64,000 bases of DNA from Cyclospora cayetanensis (lineage: Eukaryota > Apicomplexa > Conoidasida > Eucoccidiorida > Eimeriidae). The notes below the pieces were generated by a model that was given only the letters and a program-made list of their open reading frames with translations, made no database searches and was not told the origin of the DNA. The translations under genes were made by a program, and so were the position numbers. Below, piece after piece: positions 47,691-59,100 of the stretch (within the stretch, counting starts at the first letter, position 1; each line of letters starts with the position of its first letter). Location: the NCBI RefSeq assembly GCF_002999335.1, contig NW_020312037.1:248001-312000 (forward strand). The letters run 5' to 3'.

Positions 47691-48436
47691 CAACAGGCCC
47701 TGATTCATAAAACGTCGGATCGTTCTTCTTTGCTCTCATAGCCTCAACCAACCCGAGCAGTGGTGTCCAGTGCAGGTGAAGGGATTCAATAAGATGTAGT
47801 GGATTGTGCGATAATTCCAGCATTTGTAATTATAGGCACCCTTTTACTGTTCGGACTGACCATCATTCTTTATTTTAGCGTCAGATGTGTTTTTAGATCC
47901 CTGAAAATCCTAGAATGGTCGTTGGCTTGGGCTCCTCCTGTTGTACGACTTTAGTGTAGGCAACACCAACGTGGTAACAAATGCACTCTCTCGGTCCCCC
48001 AGTAGCTAATTATTGTACAGCATAACCACACTTCTTTGAGATGACTTATGGTTTATATATAATTTGTGTGGCTTGCACGCTAGTGACACCCATCCATCCA
48101 ACACGACCAATACAAATAATGGCAGCACGGTCAGGCACGTCCGCGTTGAGAGCCGTGACTGCAGTCAATGCGGGAACCTGCTAGCTCATACATTCCCACC
48201 TGGCTCGGCATGTAATGGTGTACAGCAAGCGTCGTCATGTTCTGGGGGGCCAATGTTGGGGTCGCACTAGAATGGGAAAGCTCTCGCACTATTTCTACTC
48301 GCATGAGGGGGGTCCTGCGGCCAAGGAGTATGTAGTGTAGTATCCGGATTGCCAGCAACTGGAACTGCGCAACTCTCGTGAACCAGGCAGTTCGTCAAGC
48401 CCACCGGTCCCCGAAAGGATTCAAAGTATTTCGCGG

Positions 48437-49170
48437 ATGAGCTTTATTGTTGTACTGACAGAGATCAGATGTCAGGCTAGCACCTACACCGATGTCGACA
48501 GGCTCAGCAAATGTGCCTATTCGCATTTACTCCAGCTTTGTCAGGGCTTGCGAAGTCCTATTAGTTTAATCCCATGTCTCGAAGCTCCCCAGGAGCTTTA
48601 TCACGGGTTAGGAATCCAAAGCATTTTAGTGTGCTCCGACGTGCCTTCACGGCCCGTCTACAGGATTGACCATCGTATGTCTATTGCAAACCACCATGTG
48701 GCCGATGGACACATGAAAAACACCAACCGAACACTCTTCTCCAGTATTCGTAGCTCTTTGCGTACAAATGCCGATTATTTTGCCAGGTTCTACTCCCGTT
48801 GCCGATTGGGCTTATCATACAGCAGTACACCCGTCTACCCGTTGCCCTCCCACATTCGTGTCTATCACCGAGAGGCCCCTCTGCTATCCGGCCTAAAGCT
48901 GGTGATCCACGGGCAGCAATCATGTTTGGCCGAATACGGGTTCAGAGATCAGCTGGCTAGTGCCTGTGAATTTACACGCGAAACGCGTACAACAGCAGCA
49001 CGGAATTCTAAAAACATGCCAGTCCAGTGTGTGCTTCGAAGGAGGAGAATTGGTCCCCGTGGATCGTCGCACTCTACGGAATGTTTCAGGTGACCAGACG
49101 AAGACCTCCGCAGTCAGGCGGCTAAGATGGCTTGCAAATCTTTCACTTAACAATGCTTTTTTCCTGGTCT
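48437..49170 (+). pseudogene. Integrase core fragment (Ty3/gypsy, chromovirus-like), copy B
   Basis: A 218-codon open frame carries the integrase pattern in order: DVDRLSKCAYSHL (family VVDRLSKMAHFIP), HGLGIQSILVCSDVPSR (HGLP-x-x-IVSDRDPRF), then a segment aligned with AYHPQTDGQ and HMKNTNRTL (Q-x-ERTNRTLE). The catalytic glutamate of the D,D,E triad is replaced by Lys in that last motif. After a frameshift the next frame (48960–49184) reads EGGELVPVDRRTLR, like the FKVGDLVLLS-x-x-NL block. It is inactive by sequence. Confidence 0.75.
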
Positions 49171-49320
49171 ATCGATTTTCTTAGAGGCTGAATGTGACAC
49201 AGAACTATCAGTATTCTCTCCTCAAAGATACTTCAGAACTACTCAGATTAGTCGCGGAGTTTGCAACGCAGGCAAATGAGCGGTGTGGAGACGAATATAT
49301 CGCAGGAAGCCATCAAATCG

Positions 49321-51483
49321 ATAAAATCTAGGGTTATTGGGCACTGAGGTCCTCCCATTAGACAGGAGTTTTTATTGAAATGTGTTTGGAAATTTTAGCT
49401 TCAGTGTTTGATGGAGGACCACATGCAGGCTTTGCTGTTTGAAAAAATCTACGGCTTTGCTCATCTCACAGATCTAGTCGGCATGCACAATACTCATTAC
49501 GCCGTTCAACTGTCCGTAGCCACTACAGTCTATACCTAACATTGATAACTTCATCCACTGATATTGCTTGAAATCTTTCCAATAATTGTTGCTAAAGATG
49601 CTACCTACACGCAGCTTTATGCGTAAGCAATCTCAGATATACTACCTCTGCACGACTCCTAATGCCTCTTCAGGGCTTCTGAAATTGACATATTGCACCG
49701 ACTGGTTGTCCTTGCATGCGGAAATGGTTCGATGGGGCACGAAGGCACTGGTGAGCTAGTGCATTTTGATTCCCTCCACACATCTTGCATGTTTTATCTT
49801 TCTTGTAGCATGAGGCTGACGTAGTTGAGCGCTCACACGATGGTCAATGATCATGCCACCGCGGTCGTGGCCTGGTCGTTGGTTCCTGCTGGCTAGCCTG
49901 TACCTCTTTCTTCCTTTATATCTCTTTTACCGTCTAGTCGTCACATGGCCTCCTTGTTTGCACGTTGGCGTTTTTGTCTCCGTAGGAAGTGGCGATAGGG
50001 CAGGAGGACTTCCGCTCTTTCGCATGCAGCTCGTCCCTGCAAGTACGGAAAAAGAGTGCACCCACGTTTTTTGACATGGGTGGAACGAAGATGCAGCGGT
50101 CTAAGTTACACTTTGGCACTTTTACTACAGAGAGTATATATACAATTTTTTCAAAAAAATTTAACGAAGTCTTCTGTTCGTATATTTTTAAAGAAAATAG
50201 TACTCTAGGCTCGATGCTAGAAGATTGATTGCATTAAATGCTATGCGCGAATGCGCTAGATGCTGCTCATCTGTATCTGAATACTGTGAGTGCTGAGAGG
50301 GCGCAGCTACGCCCTTGCTAGCCACTTTTCTTCTCAAATCGGAACTCAGGGGGGCGAGGGCAAGGGATGGCGCTGCTCCTTTGGAAGAACGCTGAATAAC
50401 TTTGTGTCGTACTTTTTGGAGATGATTGTCTTCCTAAGGCGATCTTACATAAGCCACATAACACCCCAATTCATGTACAGGAAGTGAAGCAACAAGGAAC
50501 AGCTGTGTTCAAGCATGAGATGCTACTAGTTGTTAGACTCCAACTAAGGTCGGCACCAATAAAAACGTGGTAGAAAGGCGTTGAGAGCTTTTCCAAGGGG
50601 CCTCCGCCTTCCCCTGTCTGTTCCCCTAGTTGCTCCGGCGGGAGGAAAGAGGAACAGCTAGTAAGCGCGTTGCTGCACCGTTCAAAGCACTCCAAGCATT
50701 CACGGCCAATGGCATAGCATCTAGCGCACACGTGGACACATTGCGGCTGTTTGTATCGAGCTAGCACAACTCTTTAAAAATCAAGTTTACGAGCATGCGG
50801 AACAATCTTGGTATTTTCTACTAATTCGTGGTCGTAAAAAACTAGTGTAGTAGAGAGTGCATAGATGTATTTTGACCCCCTAAAAACCGGGGCGGCAGGA
50901 AGTGCACGTAGAATTAAACAGGGCAGCCAATAGCTCCACTTGATCCCCAATGTGCAGTTAGAATAACTGTGAGTGAAGCACAAGGTACAGTACGCCCGAA
51001 CGTTTACGCGTAGTTGATCATGTTGAAAGTAGGCCAAGCACCATGCATGCCCTATACTAAGGAATCTGAAAAGACTTGGGAGCGGCTGGATCACCAGGCA
51101 TACCTGCCCTAAAGCCACAGCAAATGCACTTATTGCTTCTCTACCAACCATCGCCTCTAGAGCGCTCCAGTGAACACCGTCCTGCCCAAGGGAGCGATGA
51201 AGTGTCGCATATAGGGCCGCCCGTAAGAAAAGAACGTCTAGAAGAGAAGTGCAGACCCATAATTTGTATTAGACACCTTTTTTCTGTAAAGCGACTCGGA
51301 ATATTTTGCGGTGGTAAGAACGGGGCTGTAGCCTGCAGCACCCGGAGGAACCTGGCAGCCAGGCCAACTGCAACTGCAGCAGCAGCTCGCGCTACATGAG
51401 AGAGCTAACAGCAAAGTGAATCGGAAAAAGACGAGGACGGAAAAAGGAAGGCACAAATCGGGGAAGAAACAGCGAAGCGAAAG
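49321..51483. other. Gene-poor stretch and upstream region of the KH gene
   Basis: About 2.1 kb with no recognisable gene. The frames at 49847–50074 (+) and 50774–51151 (−) are hydrophobic chance-like ORFs without support. The KH-gene promoter and 5' UTR should lie near the right end, where composition returns to the repeat-rich type at about 51.3 kb. Confidence 0.4.
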
Positions 51484-53781
51484 ATGCTCCTTGCCGCTGC
51501 AGCGGACCCTTCCATGGGGCAGCAGCAGCAACAACAGCAGCAACCGCAGCCATCTGAGGAGCTGCAGCAGCTGCAACTGCTCTTTGCTGCGAGGGCCCCG
51601 TGCCCAGCAGCTGACCAGGTGCAGCAGCATCAACAGCAGCACGATCTGGGGGCCCTCTGTGGTGGCCCCTCAGGTGCTGCTGCAGCTGCGCAACAATACT
51701 TAGCGTCAGCTGGCCCTTCGGGAGGACCAGCACCGTCAATGGGAGGGCCCTCAGGGGGCCCCTCTTTCGTCTACCATCCCCCACAGGGTGCACCCGCACC
51801 GCGGCCGGGGGGGCCCATAGGGGGCCCCTCTAGATTGTTGCTGTTCATTGATGGCCCCACGAGGCCCTTCGCCCTGCAAGAGAGCGATATCAGAAGCTGC
51901 GTTTCTGCTTACGGCCAAGTACAGAACGTACGGTCACTCACATGAGGTCCTCAAACCACCGCACGCGCTTTGAATACCCCCTAAGTGCATACATGCCCTT
52001 AGGGGCTATTCAAGGGGGAAAGAAGCAGAGAAACTTGCAGCTGCTGATTGCACGGCTGGCCGCTGTTGCTGCTGCATCTTGTCTTGTCGTGACTTTTGTT
52101 TGTCGCTTGGCGCTACAGGTAGTGATCCTGCGTGACCGTGCTGCAGCGGAAATCAGCTTCGGGCCATCTTCGGGACTGACTGCCTGCTTGCAAGATCTGG
52201 ACGGGGTTACCTTAGAGGGCATCGGTGTGCTTCGCGCCGTCGTCTTGCCTCCGGGGATTTCGGCTGCAGCAGCTCTCCCCGAGTCTGCTGCAGATCCTCC
52301 GCAGCAGTCGCAGTCTTTTGCTGGGCCCGCAGCTGCCGCCACAACAGGGCCAGCGGCGTCGCAGTGGGGCCCCTGCACGTGGATGCCTCATGATCCTAGG
52401 CAGAGACCCCAAAATGACTCTTCTCTGCTGCCTGTACAGCAGCAGCAACCCCACACCAGCACCAGCGGCAACGCAAAGAGGGTGTGCAGGTTGGAGCTCG
52501 TCGGTCTATTCGGAGAGGAACCGGCCTTTTCTGTTGCTGCAGCCATCCAGGGGGCAAACAACAGCAACATTCAGTACATTATAGAGCAGGCGCGGCACAA
52601 GATCGACATCGGCATCAGAGGTAAACGCTTAGGTCCGCTCGTCCGCGAGCAAGGTTCTAGCCTCGGCGGGCCTCTTTTGTGTCATGTCTGCCTCCTTGTC
52701 TGTCATCTGTATCCAGAATGCGGCAACAATAGCGCCTCTATGCACTTTCTACGGACTCCTTGCGTGTAGGGAAACCTGTAAACGATGCCCCCGTCGCCGA
52801 TCGTCTGCATCTGACTCTCTCCTCAGATGATGCCGAGGCATTTGATAAGGCAAGCAGACTTGCTATCTGGGAAAGCCTTCTTCACAGGATTCTGAGTGCT
52901 CGTGCTGAGATAGCTCCTGTTTCCAGTGTTGTTGCCACTACTGCCCGTGCATAGATACATACATGCATCCATCTACGCCCCGGCAGATTCTGCAGTTTGT
53001 TCTTCTCTTCAGGCGCTCGCCATGAGTGAGGACCTAGTCCAGTCGGTCTGCGATCAGTTTGTCTCCTACTGCAAAGACAGGCATGTTCCGCTGGCGCACC
53101 CTGTGGGTTTCCGCCGTCATATGTACCAGCAGCAACCAGGCTCAGGGGCCCCCGGGGGGGGGGCCCTTATTTATATGGGGGCCACAGAAAGAATAAAAGC
53201 CGGAACAGGAGGGGCGCAAACCGCACCGCAGCCACCGTCACAAGCAGCAGCAGCAGCAGCAGCGGCTGCTGCCGCCACAGCAGGGGGCCCCCTACTCCCC
53301 CACATGCTGCCCCCTGGGGTCCTTGCCCCAGGACCCCTCCCACTGGCAGCGCTTGCGGGCCCAGGGCTCCCAGGGGCCCCTCTAGGGCCCCTTGTGCCAC
53401 CAGGGGCTCTTGGGCCTGGTGTTCTGGGCCCTCCTCCTTTCCTGGGGCCCCCTTTCCACCCTCCGGCCAATGGAGAATACGAGCAAAGACACCGAGACAG
53501 AAGTCGCAGCCGAGAGAGGGGCCCCCCAAGGGACAGGTGCGTTGCCCTTCCTTTCTTCTTGTAGCCAGCTGTATGCCGCGTAGGGTCTGAGAATTGGAGC
53601 CTACCCACAGTGACCTCCCGTAGCTACATGCATTTACTGTTGATGCTGCAGGGAAGTTGGATACAGAGGAGGGTCTCCCCGGCGTGGGGGCCCCTCTGGT
53701 CGACAGCCCCGCAGAGGCGGGGGACGGGGGCCCTCAGGTAGGGGCCCCCGGGGTCTTGACGAGGGCGGCGGAGGCCCATAG
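51484..53781 (+). CDS. KH-domain (KHDC4-like) RNA-binding protein with RRM-like region and RS/RGG tail
   Basis: Predicted nuclear RNA-processing factor. Exons: 51484–51927, 52119–52620, 52770–about 52.9 kb, 53013–53536 and 53652–53781; only the third intron is not fixed. The N-terminus is Gln, Gly and Pro-rich. An RRM-like fold follows across the first intron (RLLLFIDGPTRPFALQESDI … SAYGQVQN|VVILRDRAAAEISF). Next is a KH region like KHDC4/BLOM7: CRLELVGLFGEEPAFSVAAA, NIQYIIEQARHKIDIGIRG|KP, then DRLHLTLSSDDAEAFDKAS. The C-terminal part starts ALAMSEDLVQSVCDQF and continues Gly/Pro/Ala-rich (multiple GGPL/PPGAL repeats), then RDRSRSRERGPPRDR and an RGG-type end (EVGYRGGSPRRGGPSG). The coding DNA is dense in GGGGCCCC palindromes. 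Start chosen at the first ATG of the frame. Confidence 0.7.
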
Positions 53782-54706
53782 AGGACCCGTAGCAGGGTTC
53801 TTTTGTTAGCTGAATTCTAGAAAGAGGGGCTGGGGGAAGCAAAAAGGGCAAGCAAAAAGGGCCCTTGGCAGGCAGAATCGGGCGCGAAAGCCCACCAGTT
53901 TTTCTTTCAAAGGCAGTGGGAACCCCTAAAGCATTCGGGGATGCTTACAACTGCCCGAGACACCTTGCACGCACTCCACCACTCAATCCTCTTTCTACTC
54001 CTGTCGCTAGAGATACTTTGGTGGGCTGTCCACAGCCGCCAATACGTCTTAGGATATAATGCTTGCGTCCGACTCTAGCTATATCCTGATTGTAGTTATC
54101 TCCCGTATTTTCTGCCTTCTCTGAGATATCGTATACTATTCTGCACCGGGGCCCACACATCTGGTGGCTACCTCTCCGTTATACTCAAGCATGGCCTCGA
54201 TCTATTCTCAGCCTTCTCCCTCTCACTTGCGTTGGGAATAGCTGATAGAAGGAGCCACGAAGGCCCCAAGCGACGATTGACAAGAAACACCCCGGACAGG
54301 CACGTGGGGGAGGAAAAAACGCCTTCCACAACAGTCCTGTGAGGTTCCTGCCTCCCGCGGTGTTCCTGATTTACGCAGCGCTGTTTAAAAAGTAGTCCCG
54401 TTTTGTGGCAATGCGGCCAGTCCACCGGATGCCAGAAGACTACTCAAGGCCTTTACTTCCGTTAGAGGCATCTAAGACATCGGTTTTGCAGTCTGGCGAA
54501 CTATTAGCTACAGCCTGCTGCCTCCAGCTTGTGGGAGCCCCGTGGCGGAGTCCCTGTGGGCAGGGAATTTCCCATAGAGACAGATAGGGACGGAGGTACT
54601 GCTGCAGCTGCACATATTGGGGGTCCTGCAACGTAGTTCTATCGTTGTGGCGAGTGGAGCATCTGCTGCTCTGTGTTAGATCTGAAGCGGCGTAGCGTGT
54701 CTCCTC
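53782..54706. other. Convergent intergenic region
   Basis: Between the KH gene and the Mic10-like gene; both 3' UTRs are expected. Short unremarkable ORFs only. No RNA gene seen. Confidence 0.45.
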
Positions 54707-55186
54707 TTACTCGGAGGGGAAGAATCTCTGTCTGATCTGTGTAACGTACGGCATGATGAAGCTGGTGCTGAGCTGCAGCTGCTGCTGATGCTGCTGCAGC
54801 AGCACCAGTGGATCGCAGGATGATGGCAGGAGACGCTTGTTAGCCACGGGATCCTTGAGGTAGAGGTCGGCGTCTCTCAAAGTCCAACCCAGAGGGCCCC
54901 CAACGCCGACACCCACAGTAAAGACCCGGAGGCCCCGCCGCCGCAGAAAAAGCAGCGCAGACACCAGAGAGACAGTACCACTCAGGGTCGAGTTTACTAG
55001 TGCTGCCGCAGCAAAGCGGCCGTAGATATCCTTCAGTGACAACTTGCTGTTGCAGCTGCTGCAATTCTTCTTGCCACAACCACCTGAGCAGCCCAAGTCA
55101 GCGCAACAGGCGAGCTGCTGCCCCTGCTGCTGCGGCGGAGACACAAATGAATCCTTGACGCTTTTGGGTGCTTCCATAGTCGTCAT
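54707..55186 (-). CDS. Mic10-like mitochondrial cristae-organizing protein, single exon
   Basis: Candidate MICOS subunit Mic10, which shapes cristae junctions in the inner membrane. The 159-residue frame starts at the ATG at 55186. The central part (LKDIYGRFAAAALVNSTLSG, then TVSLVSALLFLRRRGLRVFTVG and VGVGGPLGWTLRDADLYL) has the Mic10 arrangement: a first hydrophobic hairpin arm ending in a basic FFKRR/FLRRR turn, a second arm with a glycine-rich GxGxGG motif, and an aspartate-containing end like the family's GxAYxxCxxDF. It lacks that tyrosine/cysteine end. The N-terminus is unusual: ten cysteines within about 25 residues (ACCADLGCSGGCGKKNCSSC), perhaps a metal or disulfide module. The C-terminus is Gln/Leu-rich, then PYVTQIRQRFFPSE. 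It is divergent from the ATPase. The call rests on pattern, not alignment. Confidence 0.55.
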   Translation of the reverse strand: MTTMEAPKSVKDSFVSPPQQQGQQLACCADLGCSGGCGKKNCSSCNSKLSLKDIYGRFAAAALVNSTLSGTVSLVSALLFLRRRGLRVFTVGVGVGGPLGWTLRDADLYLKDPVANKRLLPSSCDPLVLLQQHQQQLQLSTSFIMPYVTQIRQRFFPSE

Positions 55187-56164
55187 TGTTACTGCTCTCT
55201 CTTGGTCCTGCTAGCGCGTTCTCCTGAGGGGTACAGCCCTTGATGGGGAGTGCTTTGTCTGTGTGCTTTTGAATTTGGCTTTAAAGTGTCGCCTGCAGTG
55301 CCGCTGCGGCTGCTGCTGCAGGTTCAGATGATGCTGTACATGTGCCGTGAACCTGATCCTGGGGGTGGTCGTGGTGCTCTTGTCGCTGGGAGCTCCGTTC
55401 AGGGAAAGGCAGCCTGTGGGGTATCTCCCATAGCCAGACATAAAATTACGCAAAAGTAAGTTTATTTGATTTGAGTGGATGTGGGTGCAGAGCTCGGGGC
55501 AGCTCAGGCAGCACCAGGAGTGATAGCGGGAGAAGCAGTGCGTCTGCCGCAGCAAAAACACGAGCAGCACCGGCAGCAGGAGGGCCCCCCAGGAAATAGT
55601 AAGACCAGCAGGAAGCCGTAATGCAGGAGCCCCTTAGATCTCGGCCTTAAATAGCTCATTTTAAACAGACTATGCAAGAAACTTGTGCGTTTCACGATTT
55701 GTCATCCGGTTTCCCCTCTTGTCTAGCAGCAGCAGCACCGCCGCCTCCTGGAGACAAGGCCGTCCGCGATTGGGGCCCCCCATCCCACGAGGCCCCGCCG
55801 ATGGGATCGTCCGATCTCCATCGGTCATTGAGTCGGTGCGACCCCCTTGTACGTGCACCTTCGAGCGGCATCTGCGGCAGCACTAACACTCCGTGGGGGA
55901 AGCAAGACACCCGGCTGCGAAGGCGAGTCTCGGGGTGCTTGCGACAGTTGTACAAGCTCCACCAGTTCACTGTGACTTGCTGGAGCAGATGCCTGGCTTT
56001 AATAAACAAACTTGGCAAAGGCATAGATCGCAAAATTGAACAGTACTTCTGTGTATCGGGCTACGGTCAGGGCTGCTACCGAGGCCCCCACTGGTGCTGT
56101 GCGTTCCTGCAGCGGCACTTGCGGTAGATGTGTCGACGGCAGAAGAAGCGTCTCCAGCTTCCCC
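55187..56164. other. Divergent intergenic region (Mic10-like / ATPase promoters)
   Basis: About 1 kb. The plus frame 55672–56127 and several minus frames are open but show no family signal. Part of it may be 5' UTR or an additional first exon of the ATPase. Confidence 0.4.
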
Positions 56165-59100
56165 ATGCGTGATCCACCTGTGTTCTCCGGTGCCCACCTA
56201 TGGGGCCCCTTGGGGGTTCCCCAGGCTCCCCCCCCCTTGCCTGAGCGAGGCTCCTTGGACCTGGCTGCCCCTTTTGGTCTACTGGAGCTTGAGGGAGATA
56301 GGGAATTCGCGACATCCATTTATGAAAGATCTGCAAACCTGTGGGAGCAGCACGCCTCCAATCTCCATGTAGGGACACTCGGTGGAAGCCCCATACCGTT
56401 CCTGCTGGTGTTGTTGTTGCTGCTGCTTCTGTTCGGATCCTGGAAGATTCGAAAGAACAGACATGATAGCTCGTTTCACCTTCACGAGCTTGAAAAGTTC
56501 AACGAGGAGCAACAGAATCCATATCATCAGGAGAATTGGGCCTCCCCCGGGGGTCCCTCCTCTATCGTTTTTTTGCGCCAGCGCGGCTACCGCCGTAGCC
56601 TCCACGGTTCTTTGTGCTTTTGTATCTGCTGCATTCTGCTGCTCCTGTTGGTGACGGCTCTACTTCTGTGTGTCTGGAGAGAGGCAGTAACATCCGTTTC
56701 GGAGCCAGAAGAGGCATGGAGAGCCCGCGCGAAGCCTTTTATTTGCCTTTGGTGCTTCTCTCTTGTTACCTTCTTCAGTAAGAAACCTCCCCGTCCCACT
56801 ACCCCAAAAAAAGCTTTCCTACATGCACTCTAGCTGCCGCTTTGCAGTAGGGGTGGCCCTTCATTCCACGCATCGTCCTGGCGATTTAGGATTCCGGGGA
56901 TTGTGTGTTTTTTGTTACGTCTCCCAGGTTTGCAGGTGTTTTCCGCATTTCTACCCTCCTGCTTCCTCCTAAGGGCCCCTCTAGAAACATGCGAGTATCT
57001 GCAGCTTTTGGAGAAACCCTTAGCTGAGCGCGAGGCATCGGATCGCGAGGGGTCGCTCTCGCCCCCACTCCCGCGTGTTGGGGGCCCTGCTGCCGAGTTC
57101 AACCGGATCATTAGCAAGTACAGCATGTCGTCTCAGTCATGCATGTGCCGTGTCTAAGTATCGTTGGAGCAACCCAAGAGGTCTTAGTGGCAACAAGGCG
57201 GTTGCACTCTTAGGACTTGCAGGAGGGACCGCTGACGCATATGATATTGTAGTGTGCTGCGGCCATTGTGTGTGGCCCCTCTGCGATTTCCGTTTTCTGT
57301 CTTTCAGGCTGAAAGAGTGCTTCTTCCTTTTCTGTCTCTTTGTGCTGTTCGGTCGTACGGGCCCTCAAGAGACCTCGCCTCCGTCGCTAGTGCCGGTGCA
57401 GCAGGAATATCGCCAGCAGAGGGCTGCGCATGGTCAACGAGATACTCAAGAAGGCTGCCCTCAGGATGAGGGACAGCCTGTTCGCTACGTTATTCGGCAG
57501 CATCGTCGCTATCTTTTCAGCCGCAAAGCACAAACTTTCGTTCCCACCTACAGTGAACTGCCGGAGGTCTGTCTGGGATTCGGGGGTTGTCATATTCGTG
57601 CGTTGGGGCACACCTCCTGGACGCAGTCCAAGCTCCGACTTTGGCTTTGAGATGCGGGTGTGCTTCGATCAGGTGAAGTGTGGCGCTGCGAAGGTGCAGG
57701 GATGTGTGGAAGCCGGCGGCCTTGGGGAGGCGGAGGCAGCGGCGCTGCTTAAGAGCTGCGGTCCCAACACCGTTCCAGTCGAGCAGCCAAGTCTCATTGA
57801 GCTTCTCAAGGGGTTAGGAGGCAGAAGGGTGTAGGGGCGGAGAGAGAGCGGAGCACGCAGAGCAGTAGTGGCGCAGGCCGTGCCGAAGCAGTCAGCTAGG
57901 GAGTGAGAATGGGGTAAAGGCAACAACTGAGACAGGCTTAGGAAGAGGCAGCTGTGAAGCAGAGGGGCATGAGGGGAAATAGGCACGGCGTATCGAAGAT
58001 TCGCCTTATTGAATGTAGTGCGTCTGTTGAGGCATGCCTTTCCACCCACATAGTACTGGCATGACGTATTGTGCTTTGGGGGTCTTGCGTGCGTTGTGTG
58101 TGTATTGTTGCAGGGAAGCCCGAGACCCTGTTAATTTGTTGCAGATTTTTCTGCTGCTGAATTCCTTGTTTTGGCGGAGTTACATTTCCTCATCTCTATG
58201 GGTATTGCTGGGGGTCTCGGCGGCCCTCAGGAAGGCTCTGCTGGCCTATCGCAGCCAGCAGAGCGTCAGGGGGTTGCTGCAGACCTTAGATACTCAGACT
58301 GTCTTGGTTCTTAGAGGCAACTCCCCCAGTAACCTCAAGGCTGCAGACCTTGTTCCAGGTAAGCCTAGCGAATCACAGTGTACAGGGCTAGCGGCACTGC
58401 TGGAATGTGCTTTGGGTGCGATGTGTGAGCTTTTCGGTGGACGCCTTGAGCGTAAGGTCTCCTTGAGTACAGAGGATGCATCCTAATGGATGCAGTGCCC
58501 TACAGGGCTCTGTGCAACCCAACAAAGCTGTTAACAGGCAGGGCCTTGTAACCATGTTGGGCGGTAGTGGCCTTGCGGAATGAGTGGTGTTTCATCTCCT
58601 TTGACAAATTTCAGGAAGCAGAGCCCTACCAGGCCGTCCCTGGCCCTCCGCAAGGCGGCTGCAGTTGGCAATGTCTCCCTGTTAAACTGCGGTTGTGTGT
58701 GCAGGCGACGTGGTTCTACTGCAACAGGGGACAGCCTGTCCTGCAGACCTGTTGCTAGTACGAGGCTCTGCCGTTGTGGATGAAGCGGACTTTACTGGAG
58801 AAGCAGCGCCGGTTGAAAGGATCCCTGTAGAGGTCCTCTCTCATCCCAAAGACGCGCACTCCCTCCAGCGCCATGCTGATTGCGAGACCGGGGCTCAGCG
58901 GCTCGCAAGGCTGCATGCAAATAGCCTCATACATGCGGGTGAGCTTTTTTCGAGTAGCATTTTTCCGGCGTTAGCACAAGCCAAATATGGACGCGTTGCT
59001 ATTCAGCACTCTGTATACGTTCCTGGTTCTCATCTCTCCCTGCGTGTCCTGCTAGTTTTTGTACTTTTGACCGTTTTTCTGGACTCGAAAGGGTTGTGGG

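Larger units (their letters stand above)
46020..49320 (+). mobile_element. Decayed Ty3/gypsy-type LTR retrotransposon, copy B
   Basis: Plus-strand pol order is preserved although frames are broken: reverse transcriptase (about 47135–47350), RT/RNase H connection and RNase H start (about 47490–47680), integrase core and C-terminal part (48437–49170), and a post-integrase tail (49200–49290). The flanks resemble copy A. Copy B lacks the RT entry block seen in A: A 8905–9135 corresponds to only some 40 bp here, so an internal deletion is likely. LTRs were not identified and the limits are approximate. Confidence 0.75.

Noticed and set aside
55211..56605. Possible minus-strand membrane-protein gene (several open minus frames with Gln and hydrophobic runs)
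   Set aside because: The plus strand gives in-phase P5 ATPase exons 56165–56368 and 56582–56777 with the RGYRRS motif; minus frames would not join in phase and are shadows of these exons or of an intron.
57430..57834. Plus frame starting at 57430 as a gene start for the ATPase
   Set aside because: The overlapping frame 57308–57566 carries RYVIRQHRRYLF; the 57430 frame is used only from 57673 after an intron.
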